Assembly: GCA_003833135.1 (NCBI GenBank)
Contig: QZLH01000018.1
Span: 136,067 to 159,684 of the forward strand
Length of the DNA stretch: 23,618 nt
DNA from: Oehlia diaphana
Lineage: Eukaryota > Glomeromycota > Glomeromycetes > Glomerales > Glomeraceae
Direction of reading: 5' to 3'
The translations under genes and the position numbers were made by a program. The notes beneath the pieces are model-generated. The model was not told where the DNA came from. It worked only from the letters and a program-made list of their open reading frames with translations, and ran no database searches. Positions 1 to 8,321 of this stretch are shown here, piece by piece; position 1 is the stretch's first letter; the number at the start of each line of letters is the position of its first letter.

Positions 1-85
1 TTAGAAGTACGAACTCGCAAAAATTTTACTGCGGAAAACTAACGAAATGGAAAAAAGGAGAAAGAGTTTTTTTTTTTTTTTTTTA
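1..85 (-). repeat. Possible 5' region of a repeated gene/element, facing left
   Basis: Read on the minus strand, this stretch has an A-run followed by ACTCTTTCTCCTT (55-75) and, 18 bases further on, TTCCGCAGTA (27-36). The same two blocks occur at 22652-22672 and 22692-22701 on the plus strand, 19 bases apart, upstream of an open reading frame. The window probably begins just upstream of, or within the leader of, another copy transcribed leftward. No coding sequence can be shown here because the window starts too close. Confidence 0.35.
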
Positions 86-1358
86 AGATTATTAATAAAG
101 CAAAATTCTAAAAACTATTACGGAAATGATTGGATAACGATACTATCACGTGTGTAAAATATCATAACGTAAAATTCAAAAAAATTTATGTATATCAAGC
201 GAAATTATCCTCAACTAAAAGCATAGTATTTTGTTAAAAATAAGTTTATTATTTATTAATGTAAAAATAATATTCATTTTCTAAAAAAAAAAAAATAATA
301 ATATTTTTTCTCGTAACTTATATTTTAAAAATTAGTGAAATTATATGACATACGTAGCACTAGCGACAAATCCTATTAGGCCACAACCGGCATAAAGAAT
401 ATTTAAAACGTCAGGCGTAAAAACGTTTCGAAGATTTTCGGATTTATGGTTTATTATCTAATTCTTATATAGTAAAAAATTACGTTATTTATACCATTAT
501 TCCTTATCAATTGTTGACTGTCATCTAATACAATGTCTAACGGGTCTAACTTTGAACATTATTATAATATCTAAAGTTAGTAAAAAAAAAAAATTTTTTT
601 GACTTACTTAAGGTGTTCATTTACAATACGACGCTGATAATCTAAATGATTGACCAAGTCCTAAAAAATTCAACAAAGAAAATTCCAAATTAAATATATT
701 AAATGGATTGAAAGATGTCTGTAAAATAAAGGTAAAGTAGAAAATACTTCTGTAAATAAAGGGACCCGTATCCCTTTTTAAATAAATGAAATAAATGATT
801 TATAAATTAAAGTTACGTAATTTTCGGTCATACGACTTGACTGATGTGATTGATCTACTTCAGAAAAAATAAATTACAGTAAATCTGTGTGATGTAAGAT
901 TTTTACGTATCATTCCTTACTCCGACCAACTAAGCCGTCGTACTATTTTCTCCGAGCGTAAACGTTATGATATCGCAGTGTTGACAAAAAAATTATCGTG
1001 ATGACAAACAAATTATTAAAGCCCGTACAAAAGTTAATTTTAACTTAAATTAAACATAGGTTATTTAAACTTTATTATAGCTTTTAACAATCGTAACAAT
1101 CATCTAAAACTAAAAATAATAAATGCTAAAACAATTTTAACATTTGGTTTCAGTTAAGTCGTCAAATAGTTTTTTTTTTAGGAAATAATTTAAAATAAAA
1201 ACAGTGAAAATAATATAAATAAATAATGATTGATGAAAAAATTTATTATTTTTATATTACATAATTTATATCGTAAAAGAATAATATGAACAAAATCTTA
1301 ACCTCTAAATATAAAATGAATAAATAAAATTCCTTTCTTTCAATAATTTAGTAATTTA
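86..1358. other. AT-rich intergenic DNA, no gene seen
   Basis: No convincing open reading frame, RNA gene or repeat structure is visible on either strand. Homopolymer A and T runs are frequent. The part next to 1358 is the 3' flank of the BTB-SPRY gene that ends there. A TTTATT at 1242-1247 (AATAAA on the minus strand), about 110 bases past that stop codon, is a weak polyadenylation-signal candidate. Confidence 0.6.
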
Positions 1359-2777
1359 TTAAATATTACTTTGGTGAGCCTGAATTCGAATTCGACCAGG
1401 ATAACGTAATGATACTACCGGATAAAGCTTAGATGGTAAATTATTCCATGAAGACACCTTTGGATATTTTGTACCATTTACTGTGAAAGAACATGTTCTT
1501 TTATTCATATCTAAATGGACAGTAACTTTTGTGCCATCACCAAATGATGGACAATAATTGTTTATACAATCTCCAGAATTATAACAATAACCACTACTAG
1601 AACCAAATACCCATCCAGTTAATTGATAACCTGCAAAAGTTTCATAATTAAAATTTTCTGACGAGCATACTCCAACCCAAGCAGAACTACAATCTTTCTC
1701 AATAATAACATCCCATTCAAAAATACCTTTATTTTCTAATACCATTTTAGCTCTTACACTTTGGAGTGAATTAAGATTACTTGGTGCATGTACAACTTTT
1801 CCATTATCCTCAATAATAAGTTTTGATCCACATGATGATTCATCCCAGACATATATCATTTTTGGTATTCCTCTAGTACTATTTAAAATTGAATTATTTG
1901 ATAATGTATTATATCGATAAACATCCAAAATTATTTCATTTGGAGCAATTCCTAATGGTTCAATGATATTAACTAATATTCGACCATTAATTCGCCTAAA
2001 ATCAGTTAATTGAACCAAAGGTTCCAATTCTTTAGCAACTTTTTGGTGATCAGTAATAAAATTATTTTGTACTTGTATCGAATTTCCTAATTGTTCAATT
2101 TGTTCCAAGGTTGGTAATCGTTCAATAAGAGTTTTATATGCACCATTAGAAACTTGTTTTGCTGCAAGAATAGCACTATATCGAAAAACTTCATATTCTG
2201 TAGTTGAAAAGGGGGCTTCTTTTTCATGTGTACAATATAAAAGATATCGAAGACCTGCAATGGACAAACGACCAAATTCAATAGTATTTAATGGAATATT
2301 CGCTACCGCTTCAACCAATAAATTTAATAAAATATTATCTTCCGTTAAAGGCATTTTTCCCGCAAATTTAGATAATAATTCTGGTGAATAATTTTCATAA
2401 TAATTTTTTTCTAAAGTATTTTTAAAGGTTTTCATGATAAAATGTTGAAGGTCTGGTAATTGAAAATAATCAGCAGCGTAAAAAGCTTCAATTGTATTAT
2501 CTTTTGTTAAAGATTCTTCTTTAATTGATCCAGTATAAGTATATTCTAATATAATTTCCATTGCAGCAGAATTAATTTTTGGTAAAGAAATTTGATTTTC
2601 GTAACTTTCCTTCATTCCATTATAAAGTAATCTATCAAATACTTCGGACCTTGCGGCCAAAATTGCTCTACAACCATATAATTTCTTTTCATCTTCACAT
2701 AAAATTTCTATATCGCTATATTTTGGATTATTTATTAATAATTTTAGATCTTGTTCTAACGAATATCCTCTCGACAT
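1359..2777 (-). CDS. BTB-BACK-SPRY protein, array copy 1
   Basis: A 472-residue intronless gene. A BTB/POZ domain spans residues 19-118 (YSDIEILCEDEKKLYGCRAI, then SEVFDRLLYNGMKES and LEYTYTGSI). A BACK-like helical region spans 130-295 (EYEVFRYSAILAAK, then RINGRILVNIIEPL). A SPRY domain spans 308-467 (AWVGVC, LTGWVFGS, FGDGTKVTVHLDMNKRTC, LYPVVSL). BTB-BACK proteins are known adaptors of CUL3 ubiquitin ligases, and SPRY domains bind partner peptides, so a cytosolic or nuclear substrate adaptor is the likely role (inference). The ATG is preceded by TTAAGAA, as in its paralogs, and the same start aligns in all five copies. This copy is head-to-head with the plus-strand group. Its variable SPRY loop is residues 391-409. 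Its BACK-proximal segment (KTFKNTLE..) resembles the copy at 12554-13990. Confidence 0.9.
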   Translation of the reverse strand: MSRGYSLEQDLKLLINNPKYSDIEILCEDEKKLYGCRAILAARSEVFDRLLYNGMKESYENQISLPKINSAAMEIILEYTYTGSIKEESLTKDNTIEAFYAADYFQLPDLQHFIMKTFKNTLEKNYYENYSPELLSKFAGKMPLTEDNILLNLLVEAVANIPLNTIEFGRLSIAGLRYLLYCTHEKEAPFSTTEYEVFRYSAILAAKQVSNGAYKTLIERLPTLEQIEQLGNSIQVQNNFITDHQKVAKELEPLVQLTDFRRINGRILVNIIEPLGIAPNEIILDVYRYNTLSNNSILNSTRGIPKMIYVWDESSCGSKLIIEDNGKVVHAPSNLNSLQSVRAKMVLENKGIFEWDVIIEKDCSSAWVGVCSSENFNYETFAGYQLTGWVFGSSSGYCYNSGDCINNYCPSFGDGTKVTVHLDMNKRTCSFTVNGTKYPKVSSWNNLPSKLYPVVSLRYPGRIRIQAHQSNI

Positions 2778-2792
2778 TTCTTAAAAATACAA

Positions 2793-2795
2793 TTT

Positions 2796-2828
<33 letters not shown>
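2793..2828 (-). promoter_or_regulatory. Homopolymer leader tract of array copy 1
   Basis: Twenty-three T followed by thirteen A on the plus strand, that is T13-A23 in the sense of the gene, ending 15 bases before the ATG. Long A or T tracts sit at the same place in every paralog. Such tracts tend to exclude nucleosomes and often lie in core promoters or 5' UTRs. The exact length is prone to sequencing error. Confidence 0.5.
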
Positions 2829-2907
2829 GGAATATTTTTAAAATGATTATATTTCAACCCTTGTTTTGTTTATATGGTGTGTGTGTGTTTTTGTGTAATT
2901 TAATTTT

Positions 2908-2970
2908 GTACTATGTCGTTCAAGGAGGATCATCTGACGATCTGAACTATTTAGCTGCGCCTTCATGATC
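2908..2970 (-). promoter_or_regulatory. Shared upstream module of the BTB-SPRY family (copy 1)
   Basis: On the minus strand, GATCATGAAGGCGCAGCTAA (2970-2951) is followed about 35 bases later by ACATAGTAC (2916-2908), 131 bases before the ATG. The same two boxes in the same order precede the copies at 4957 and 6912, with clear variants before 13990, 19481 and 22193. The middle TTTTCCG block is not clear in this copy. It is called as a family promoter element by phylogenetic footprinting among paralogs. Recent duplication alone could also explain it. Confidence 0.55.
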
Positions 2971-3715
2971 AACAATATTTGGTTTTTCGTGTACTAACTA
3001 CAACGACTAAAGAATTAAAGAAATATGATATTTAATCTAAGTAATGAATTCGATAAGAAATAGCAAGACGAACGGTTTCTAAAATAAATATTTATATTAC
3101 ATAGTTTAAAATATTATATTTTATAAACGTTCAAATACTTCTTATAATTAATTTATGAAAAAATTTGGAAAACCCACAATTATGTTTTGACTCGTATACA
3201 TTGTAACTTTTTACTCGTAAAGATAGTTAACGAAATACACTATTAGCGAGTATCATTTATAACTATAAATTAAAATAGTTAATATTTAATTTTGACGTCA
3301 TTCTTTAATTCTTTTGATAAGGCTGAATTCGGAATAACGCCAATAGCAAATAGTAAGCAAGTGAAAATTTCTAGAATTATAACAAATGATCATTATATAC
3401 TCTAATCAAATCATTTTCATTAAAGATAAATAATTTGGTTACTGTTTCTTAATTGTTGTCTTCATTCTTATTATTCTGTGCTGCGGGGATACCATATAGC
3501 ATGAAGTTTATTCAGTTTTTTCAGTTTTTCTTTTTTCTCGTTATATAATATTTTTCTTGGGCTTCTCTTTTTGCTATTTTTATATTTCTTTGATTTCTGA
3601 CCAGAAAATAGGTATTCGTTAAAATTTACCATACTGGATTCTTATATATTTAAGAATGTTTTTAACTAATCCATAATCTTCTTTTAAAAATTGAATCTAT
3701 TTACATTTTGATGAT
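2971..3715. other. AT-rich intergenic DNA between divergent copies
   Basis: I looked for the missing BTB and BACK parts of the SPRY stub that follows and did not find them. No other gene or structured repeat is apparent. Confidence 0.5.
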
Positions 3716-3988
3716 ATGTTTTACAGTCTCAGTGAGTATTGGTTCTGGGTTCTTGCTGTGAATTTGGTAATCGGACATGTAATTATTATCCCTCGTTTGG
3801 AGCAAGATGGTGTAGGAATTACTGTTCACTTAGAAATGAATAAAAGAACATGTACTTTTTATAGTCAACAGAAATATAAGGTTGGAACAATTAACTTCAA
3901 GAGCTTATCCTGTAGTATTATTACACCTTCTGGTCGTATTAGAATTTCAACCTCATCAAAAAAATTAGTACAAATTTTAATAATTTGA
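3716..3988 (+). pseudogene. BTB-SPRY family relic, 3' SPRY part only
   Basis: An open stretch whose last two thirds match the end of the SPRY domain of the neighbouring genes: GITVHLEMNKRTCTF (paralogs: KVTVHLDMNKRTCSF), then a degraded NGTKYP segment and PSGRIRIS (paralogs: YPGRIRIQ). Upstream of that, at about 3735-3810, degraded versions of the GWVLGS and NYCPSFG segments can be recognised across a frame change. All of BTB and BACK and the first half of SPRY are absent, so this is a 5'-truncated copy. It is tandem with the two intact plus-strand genes downstream, and its 3' flank is similar to theirs. It is not expected to make a functional protein. Confidence 0.75.
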
Positions 3989-4330
3989 ACATTTTTATAC
4001 GCTATATACATATATTATTTTTTATTAATGAAAAAAAGAATTAATTTTTTAAATTATGATTTAATATTATTTTATATTGGATAATTCTGATTGTTAAAAA
4101 AATTAACCTAACAAACGTTTAGCTATTAAGAAATTAAAAAAAAAAAAGTGATTCTTTTCAAAAAAGAATGACGATCATGTACATAACAAAATAACAAAAT
4201 GGTAAAAATGATAAGCGTAATTATTTATTAATAATTTATTTATCGAAAAAATAATCATATGTAAACAGCAGATAAATTAGTAATCATCTAAAAAAGGAAA
4301 TATATAAGGTATATAAATATCTTTATTATT
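3985..4330 (+). repeat. 3' flank duplicated with that of copy 2 (6396-6735)
   Basis: After the relic's stop codon, TTTTTATACGCT is followed by a T- and A-rich stretch, and at 4263-4320 by AAACAGCAGATAAATTAG and GGAAATATA. The same ordered landmarks follow the copy at 4957-6369: TTTTTTATACGCT at about 6411, AAACAGCAGAAAAATTAG at 6678-6695, then GGGAAATATA. The flanks were therefore duplicated together with the genes, consistent with tandem duplication of a unit of roughly 2-2.5 kb. Confidence 0.55.
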
Positions 4331-4640
4331 ATAAGTTATTGTTCTTTGCGTTGATAAAATCATAATTATTAACCAATGATAGTAGATGATTGGTAAAGAT
4401 TTGGCCACGTAAGCAATAATATTTCTTTATAGGATCACATTGTACTTTTTTTACATGTTGAATAGATTTATTGATGATATATATAATAAATAAATACTAC
4501 TTTGTTACATTATAAATGATTACAAATATGTTAAAATAAAACCTTAAATAGACTAGACTATAATAAACTCGTAACCGATTTAATAATGTGATCTTGAGTC
4601 TATATAATAAAACGCTAATTGTATAGGTCTCTCATTACTC
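4331..4640. other. AT-rich intergenic DNA, no gene seen
   Basis: No open reading frame or RNA-like structure is supported in this stretch. Confidence 0.5.
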
Positions 4641-4707
4641 TGTTGTTTCGATTTCAGCAATTTGGAGGCCAGATCATGCCCTGTCAAATGGCCTCAATCG
4701 AAAACAG
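4641..4707. repeat. GC-richer imperfect hairpin
   Basis: GAGGCCA (4665-4671) pairs with TGGCCTC (4689-4695). Outside it, TGTTTCGATT (about 4644-4653) can pair with AATCGAAAACA (4696-4706) with one bulge. Together these form a two-part stem of higher GC than the surroundings. It could be a fragment of a foldback element or an RNA structure in the upstream region of the gene at 4957. Confidence 0.35.
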
Positions 4708-4785
4708 CATGTTATTGCCTAAATACTACACAATAAGTATATATGATTGCATTGTAAGAAATGTTTGAAGGAGTATATAAACCAT

Positions 4786-4860
4786 AAAGGCGCAGCTAAT
4801 AGTATATCTGGAATTCGGGATATAAGGATTTTCCGGTTAGTACAAATGTACAACATAGTG
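4786..4860 (+). promoter_or_regulatory. Shared upstream module of the BTB-SPRY family (copy 2)
   Basis: AAAGGCGCAGCTAA (4786-4799), GGATTTTCCGGTTAGTACAA (4826-4845) and CAACATAGTG (4851-4860), ending 97 bases before the ATG. The order and spacing match those before the copy at 6912, and the boxes recur before the other copies. An insertion of about 10 bases (TACAAATG-like) splits the last box compared with copy 3. Confidence 0.6.
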
Positions 4861-4923
4861 CAAATCTAATTTGTGATACATAATAAATAATATAATTATA
4901 GAACAAAAATAGAAATTTGTTTC

Positions 4924-4951
4924 AAAAAAAAAAAAAAAATTTTTTTTTTTT
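4924..4951 (+). promoter_or_regulatory. Homopolymer leader tract of copy 2
   Basis: Sixteen A followed by twelve T, then AGAAA and the ATG. The run is self-complementary, so it could fold in an mRNA leader if transcribed. The sense order (A then T) is opposite to that of copy 1. Confidence 0.5.
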
Positions 4952-4956
4952 AGAAA

Positions 4957-6369
4957 ATGACCAGAGGATATTCGTTAGAACAGGATTTAAAATTATTAAT
5001 AAATAATCCAAAATATAGCGATATAGAAATTTTTTGTGAAGATGAAAAAAAATTATACGGTTGTAGAGCAATTTTGGCTGCAAGGTCCGAAGTATTTGAT
5101 AGATTACTTTATAATGGAATGAAAGAAAGTTATGAAAAACAAATTTCTTTACCAAAGATTAATTCTGCTGGAATGGAAATTATATTAGAATATACTTATA
5201 CTGGATCAATAAAAGAAGATTCTTTAACAAAAGATAATACTGTTGAAGCTTTTTACGCTGCTGACTATTTTCAATTACCAGACCTTCAGGATTTTATCAT
5301 GAAAACAGTTAAGAATACTAATTTTGCAAAAAATTATTCACCGGAATTATTATCTAAACTTTCGGAAAAAATGCCATTAACGGAAGATAATAATTTTCTA
5401 AATTTATTGGTTGAAGCAGTAGCAGTTAAACCATTAAATGATATTGAATTTGGTCGATTATCTATTGAAGGTCTTCAATGTCTTTTATCCTGTACGTATG
5501 AAAATGAAACTCCATTTGCAACCCCAGAATATGAGGTTTTTCGATATAGCGCTATTCTTGCAGCAAAACAAGTTTCTAATGATGCACATAATCTTCTTTT
5601 GAGACAATTACCAACATTAGAACAATTAGAAAATGAAACTGCAATGATAAAAGTAGAAAATGAAATTAATGATTATCAAAGGGTTGCTAAAAAATTGGAA
5701 CCTTTAACTAAATTTATTGACTTTAACCAAATTAAGGCCCGAATATTAGTTGAAATCATTGAGCCTTTAGGAATTATTCCAGCTGAAATAATTGTAAGTG
5801 TTTATCGACGTAGAGCATTATCAAATGATTTGATTTCAAATGGAATTCGTGGAAGGCCACAAAAATCAATCGATTTTGTTGAATCCGATTATGTTTGGGA
5901 TGAGTCAGTATGTGGACCAAAACTCATCATTGATGATAAAGGAAAAGTTGTACGTGCCACAGACGATCTTTATATATGTCAAAATGTCAGAGCTAAAATG
6001 TTATTTGAAAATAATGGTATTTATGAATGGGATGTTATTATTGAGAAAGATTGTAGTGCTTCTTGGGTTGGAGTATGTGCATCAGAAAATTTTAGTTATG
6101 AATACTTTGCAGGAAATCAACCTACTGGTTGGGTATTGGGTTCCGATGGTAGTTATTGTAATTCAGGGAAAAGAATAGGAAATTATTGTTCTAGATTTGG
6201 AGATGGAGCAAAAATAACAGTACATCTAGACATGGATAATAGAACTTGTGCTTTTACAGTTAATGGTACAAAATATCCTAAGGTATCATCATGGGATAAC
6301 TTACCATCAAAGCTTTATCCAGTAGTATCATTAGCTTCTCCTGGTCGTTTTCGAATTCAATCTCATTAA
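4957..6369 (+). CDS. BTB-BACK-SPRY protein, array copy 2
   Basis: A 470-residue intronless gene. BTB 19-118, BACK-like 125-292 (EYEVFRYSAILAAK; QIKARILVEIIEPLG) and SPRY 312-467 (SWVGVC, TGWVLGS, FGDGAKITVHLDMDNRTC, LYPVVSL). The likely role is a CUL3-type ubiquitin ligase adaptor, with SPRY as the client-binding part (inference from domain architecture). It is most similar to the next gene (copy 3). Both have the short KNTNFAKNYSPELLSK segment and the same linker before SPRY (FVESDYVWDES), so they arose by recent tandem duplication. The variable SPRY loop is residues 396-413. The start is chosen because MTRGYSLEQDL aligns in the family and an AGAAA leader precedes the ATG. Confidence 0.9.
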   Translation: MTRGYSLEQDLKLLINNPKYSDIEIFCEDEKKLYGCRAILAARSEVFDRLLYNGMKESYEKQISLPKINSAGMEIILEYTYTGSIKEDSLTKDNTVEAFYAADYFQLPDLQDFIMKTVKNTNFAKNYSPELLSKLSEKMPLTEDNNFLNLLVEAVAVKPLNDIEFGRLSIEGLQCLLSCTYENETPFATPEYEVFRYSAILAAKQVSNDAHNLLLRQLPTLEQLENETAMIKVENEINDYQRVAKKLEPLTKFIDFNQIKARILVEIIEPLGIIPAEIIVSVYRRRALSNDLISNGIRGRPQKSIDFVESDYVWDESVCGPKLIIDDKGKVVRATDDLYICQNVRAKMLFENNGIYEWDVIIEKDCSASWVGVCASENFSYEYFAGNQPTGWVLGSDGSYCNSGKRIGNYCSRFGDGAKITVHLDMDNRTCAFTVNGTKYPKVSSWDNLPSKLYPVVSLASPGRFRIQSH

Positions 6370-6791
6370 AAAAAGATATTTTAAGTAAATATTTTGTGGC
6401 TTGAACTTAATTTTTTATACGCTCTATAATTTTTTTTTCGCTTTTTTTAATAAAAAAAATAATTTATTAAATTTTCGTCACATCAATTATATTAATATTA
6501 TGTGATATGGAAATAACATTATTTGCTATTGGTAAAAAAAAGAATACCAATTAATCTAATAAATGTATAAATATGGATTTAACTATTAAAACTTAAAAAT
6601 CCTTTCGGAAAAATACATTGTAAATATAATAAATATCCCGCCTGCTGCAATTTTCAATGATAAGGATAATTAATTATAAACAGCAGAAAAATTAGAAAAG
6701 GGAAATATACAGTATGTAAGTATTTTTTTTATTGCATTGTATGAGAATGTCGTAATAATGAGTAATAAATTAACTTATCAGTTATGTTAAC
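6370..6791. other. Intergenic DNA between tandem copies 2 and 3
   Basis: The first part is the 3' flank shared with the relic at 3716-3988 (landmarks at about 6411 and 6678-6735). No separate gene is visible. Confidence 0.5.
6449..6454 (+). terminator. Candidate polyadenylation signal of copy 2
   Basis: AATAAA about 80 bases after the stop codon, behind a T-rich stretch. In DNA this AT-rich such hexamers arise by chance, so this is weak evidence. Confidence 0.3.
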
Positions 6792-6850
6792 GTGAAGGCG
6801 CAGCTAAAGTATTTCGGATAAATGATTTTCCGATTAGTACAACATAGTAC
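6792..6850 (+). promoter_or_regulatory. Shared upstream module of the BTB-SPRY family (copy 3)
   Basis: The clearest example of the module: GTGAAGGCGCAGCTAAAG (6792-6809), GATTTTCCGATTAGTAC (6824-6840) and AACATAGTAC (6841-6850), ending 61 bases before the ATG. The compact form suggests the longer spacings in other copies are insertions. Confidence 0.6.
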
Positions 6851-6887
6851 GAATATTATTCAAAAATAGAATGAATCATCGGCTGGC

Positions 6888-6904
6888 AAAAAAAAAAAAA
6901 TTTT
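6888..6904 (+). promoter_or_regulatory. Homopolymer leader tract of copy 3
   Basis: Thirteen A then four T, seven bases before the ATG, with the same AAGAAA-type leader as the paralogs. It is the shortest such tract in the array. Confidence 0.4.
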
Positions 6905-6911
6905 AAGAAAA

Positions 6912-8321
6912 ATGACGAGAGGACATTCGTTAGAACAAGATTTAAGATTATTAATAAATAATCCAAAATACAGTGATTTAGAAATTGTATGTGAGAATGA
7001 AAAGAAATTACATGGTTGTAGAGCAATTTTAGCAGCAAGGTCCGAAGTATTTGATAGATTACTTTATAATGGAATGAAAGAAAGTTATGAAAAGCAAATT
7101 TCTTTTCCAAAGATTAATTCCGCTGGAATGGAAATTATATTAGAATATACTTATACCGGATCAATAAAAGAAGAATCTTTAACAAAAGATAATACTGTTG
7201 AAGCTTTTTACGCTGCTGACTATTTTCAATTACCAGACCTTCAGGATTTTATTATGAAAACACTTAAGAATACTAATTTTGCAAAAAATTATTCACCTGA
7301 ATTACTATCTAAAGTTTCGGAAAAAATGCCATTAACAGAAGATAACATTCTTCTTAATTTATTAATTGAAACAGTAGCAAATATTTCATTAAATAATATT
7401 GAATTTGGTCGATTGTCTATTACGGGACTTCAATGTCTTTTATCCTGTACATATGAAAAAGAAAACCCATTTGCAACCCCAGAATATGAGGTTTTTCGAT
7501 ATAGCGCTATTCTTGCAGCAAAACAAGTTTCTAATGATGCACATAAAATTCTTATGAGACAATTACCAACATTAGAACAATTGGAAAACACAAATTCAAT
7601 CAAGTTAGAAAATGAATTTACTGATCGTCAAAAAGTTGCTAAAAGATTGGAACCTTTGATTAAATTTATTGACTTCAATCAAATTAAGGCTCGAATATTA
7701 ATTGAAATCATTGAACCATTAGAAATTATCCCATCTGAAATAATTGTAAGTGTTTATCGACGTAAAGCATTATCAAATGACTCTGATTCAAATGGGATTC
7801 GAGGAAAGCCACAAAAAACAATTAATTTTGTTGAATCAGATTATGTTTGGGATGAATCAGCACGTGGGTCAAAACTTATTATTGAGGATAATGGAAAAGT
7901 TGTACGTGCCACAAACGATCTTTATATACAACAAAGTATCAGAGCTAAAATGTTACTTGAAAATAAAGGTGTTTTTGAATGGGATGTTATTATTGGGAAA
8001 GATTGTAGTGCTTCTTGGGTTGGAGTATGTGCATCAGAAAATTTCAATTATGAAACCTGGTCAGGTGAACAACCTACTGGATGGGTATTAGGTTCCAATG
8101 GTAGTTGCTATTCAGGAAATAGAGAACTCTATGATTATTGTCAATCATTCGGAGATGGAGCAAAAATTACAGTTCACTTAGATATGAATAAAAGAACTTG
8201 TTCTTTTACAGTTAACGGTACAAAATATCCAGAAGTATCAGCATGGAATAATTTACCATCGAAGCTTTATCCAGTTGCATCATTAAGTTATCCTGGCCGA
8301 TTTCGAATTCAATCTCGTTAA
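6912..8321 (+). CDS. BTB-BACK-SPRY protein, array copy 3
   Basis: A 469-residue intronless gene. BTB 19-118 (here YSDLEIVCENEKKLHGCRAI), BACK-like 125-291 and SPRY 311-466 (SWVGVC, TGWVLGSNGS, FGDGAKITVHLDMNKRTC, LYPVASL). Closest to copy 2 in BTB, BACK and the SPRY linker, but its C-terminal PEVSAWNNLPS matches the two right-hand copies rather than the PKVSSW of copies 1 and 2, a hint of exchange between copies. The variable loop is residues 395-411 (GSCYSGNRELYDYC). Predicted role as for its paralogs: an adaptor linking CUL3 (BTB) to a client (SPRY). It is tandem with copy 2 and convergent with the right-hand minus-strand copies. Confidence 0.9.
   Translation: MTRGHSLEQDLRLLINNPKYSDLEIVCENEKKLHGCRAILAARSEVFDRLLYNGMKESYEKQISFPKINSAGMEIILEYTYTGSIKEESLTKDNTVEAFYAADYFQLPDLQDFIMKTLKNTNFAKNYSPELLSKVSEKMPLTEDNILLNLLIETVANISLNNIEFGRLSITGLQCLLSCTYEKENPFATPEYEVFRYSAILAAKQVSNDAHKILMRQLPTLEQLENTNSIKLENEFTDRQKVAKRLEPLIKFIDFNQIKARILIEIIEPLEIIPSEIIVSVYRRKALSNDSDSNGIRGKPQKTINFVESDYVWDESARGSKLIIEDNGKVVRATNDLYIQQSIRAKMLLENKGVFEWDVIIGKDCSASWVGVCASENFNYETWSGEQPTGWVLGSNGSCYSGNRELYDYCQSFGDGAKITVHLDMNKRTCSFTVNGTKYPEVSAWNNLPSKLYPVASLSYPGRFRIQSR

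Noticed and set aside
2579..2968. 129-codon frame opposite copy 1 and similar frames opposite the other copies' BTB regions
   Set aside because: Antisense shadows of the conserved BTB sequence; their resemblance to each other follows from paralogy of the sense strand.
5840..6178. 113-codon frame inside copy 2 (and its equivalent in copy 3 at 7750-8091)
   Set aside because: An out-of-frame shadow of the SPRY coding sequence, similar only because the genes are paralogs.
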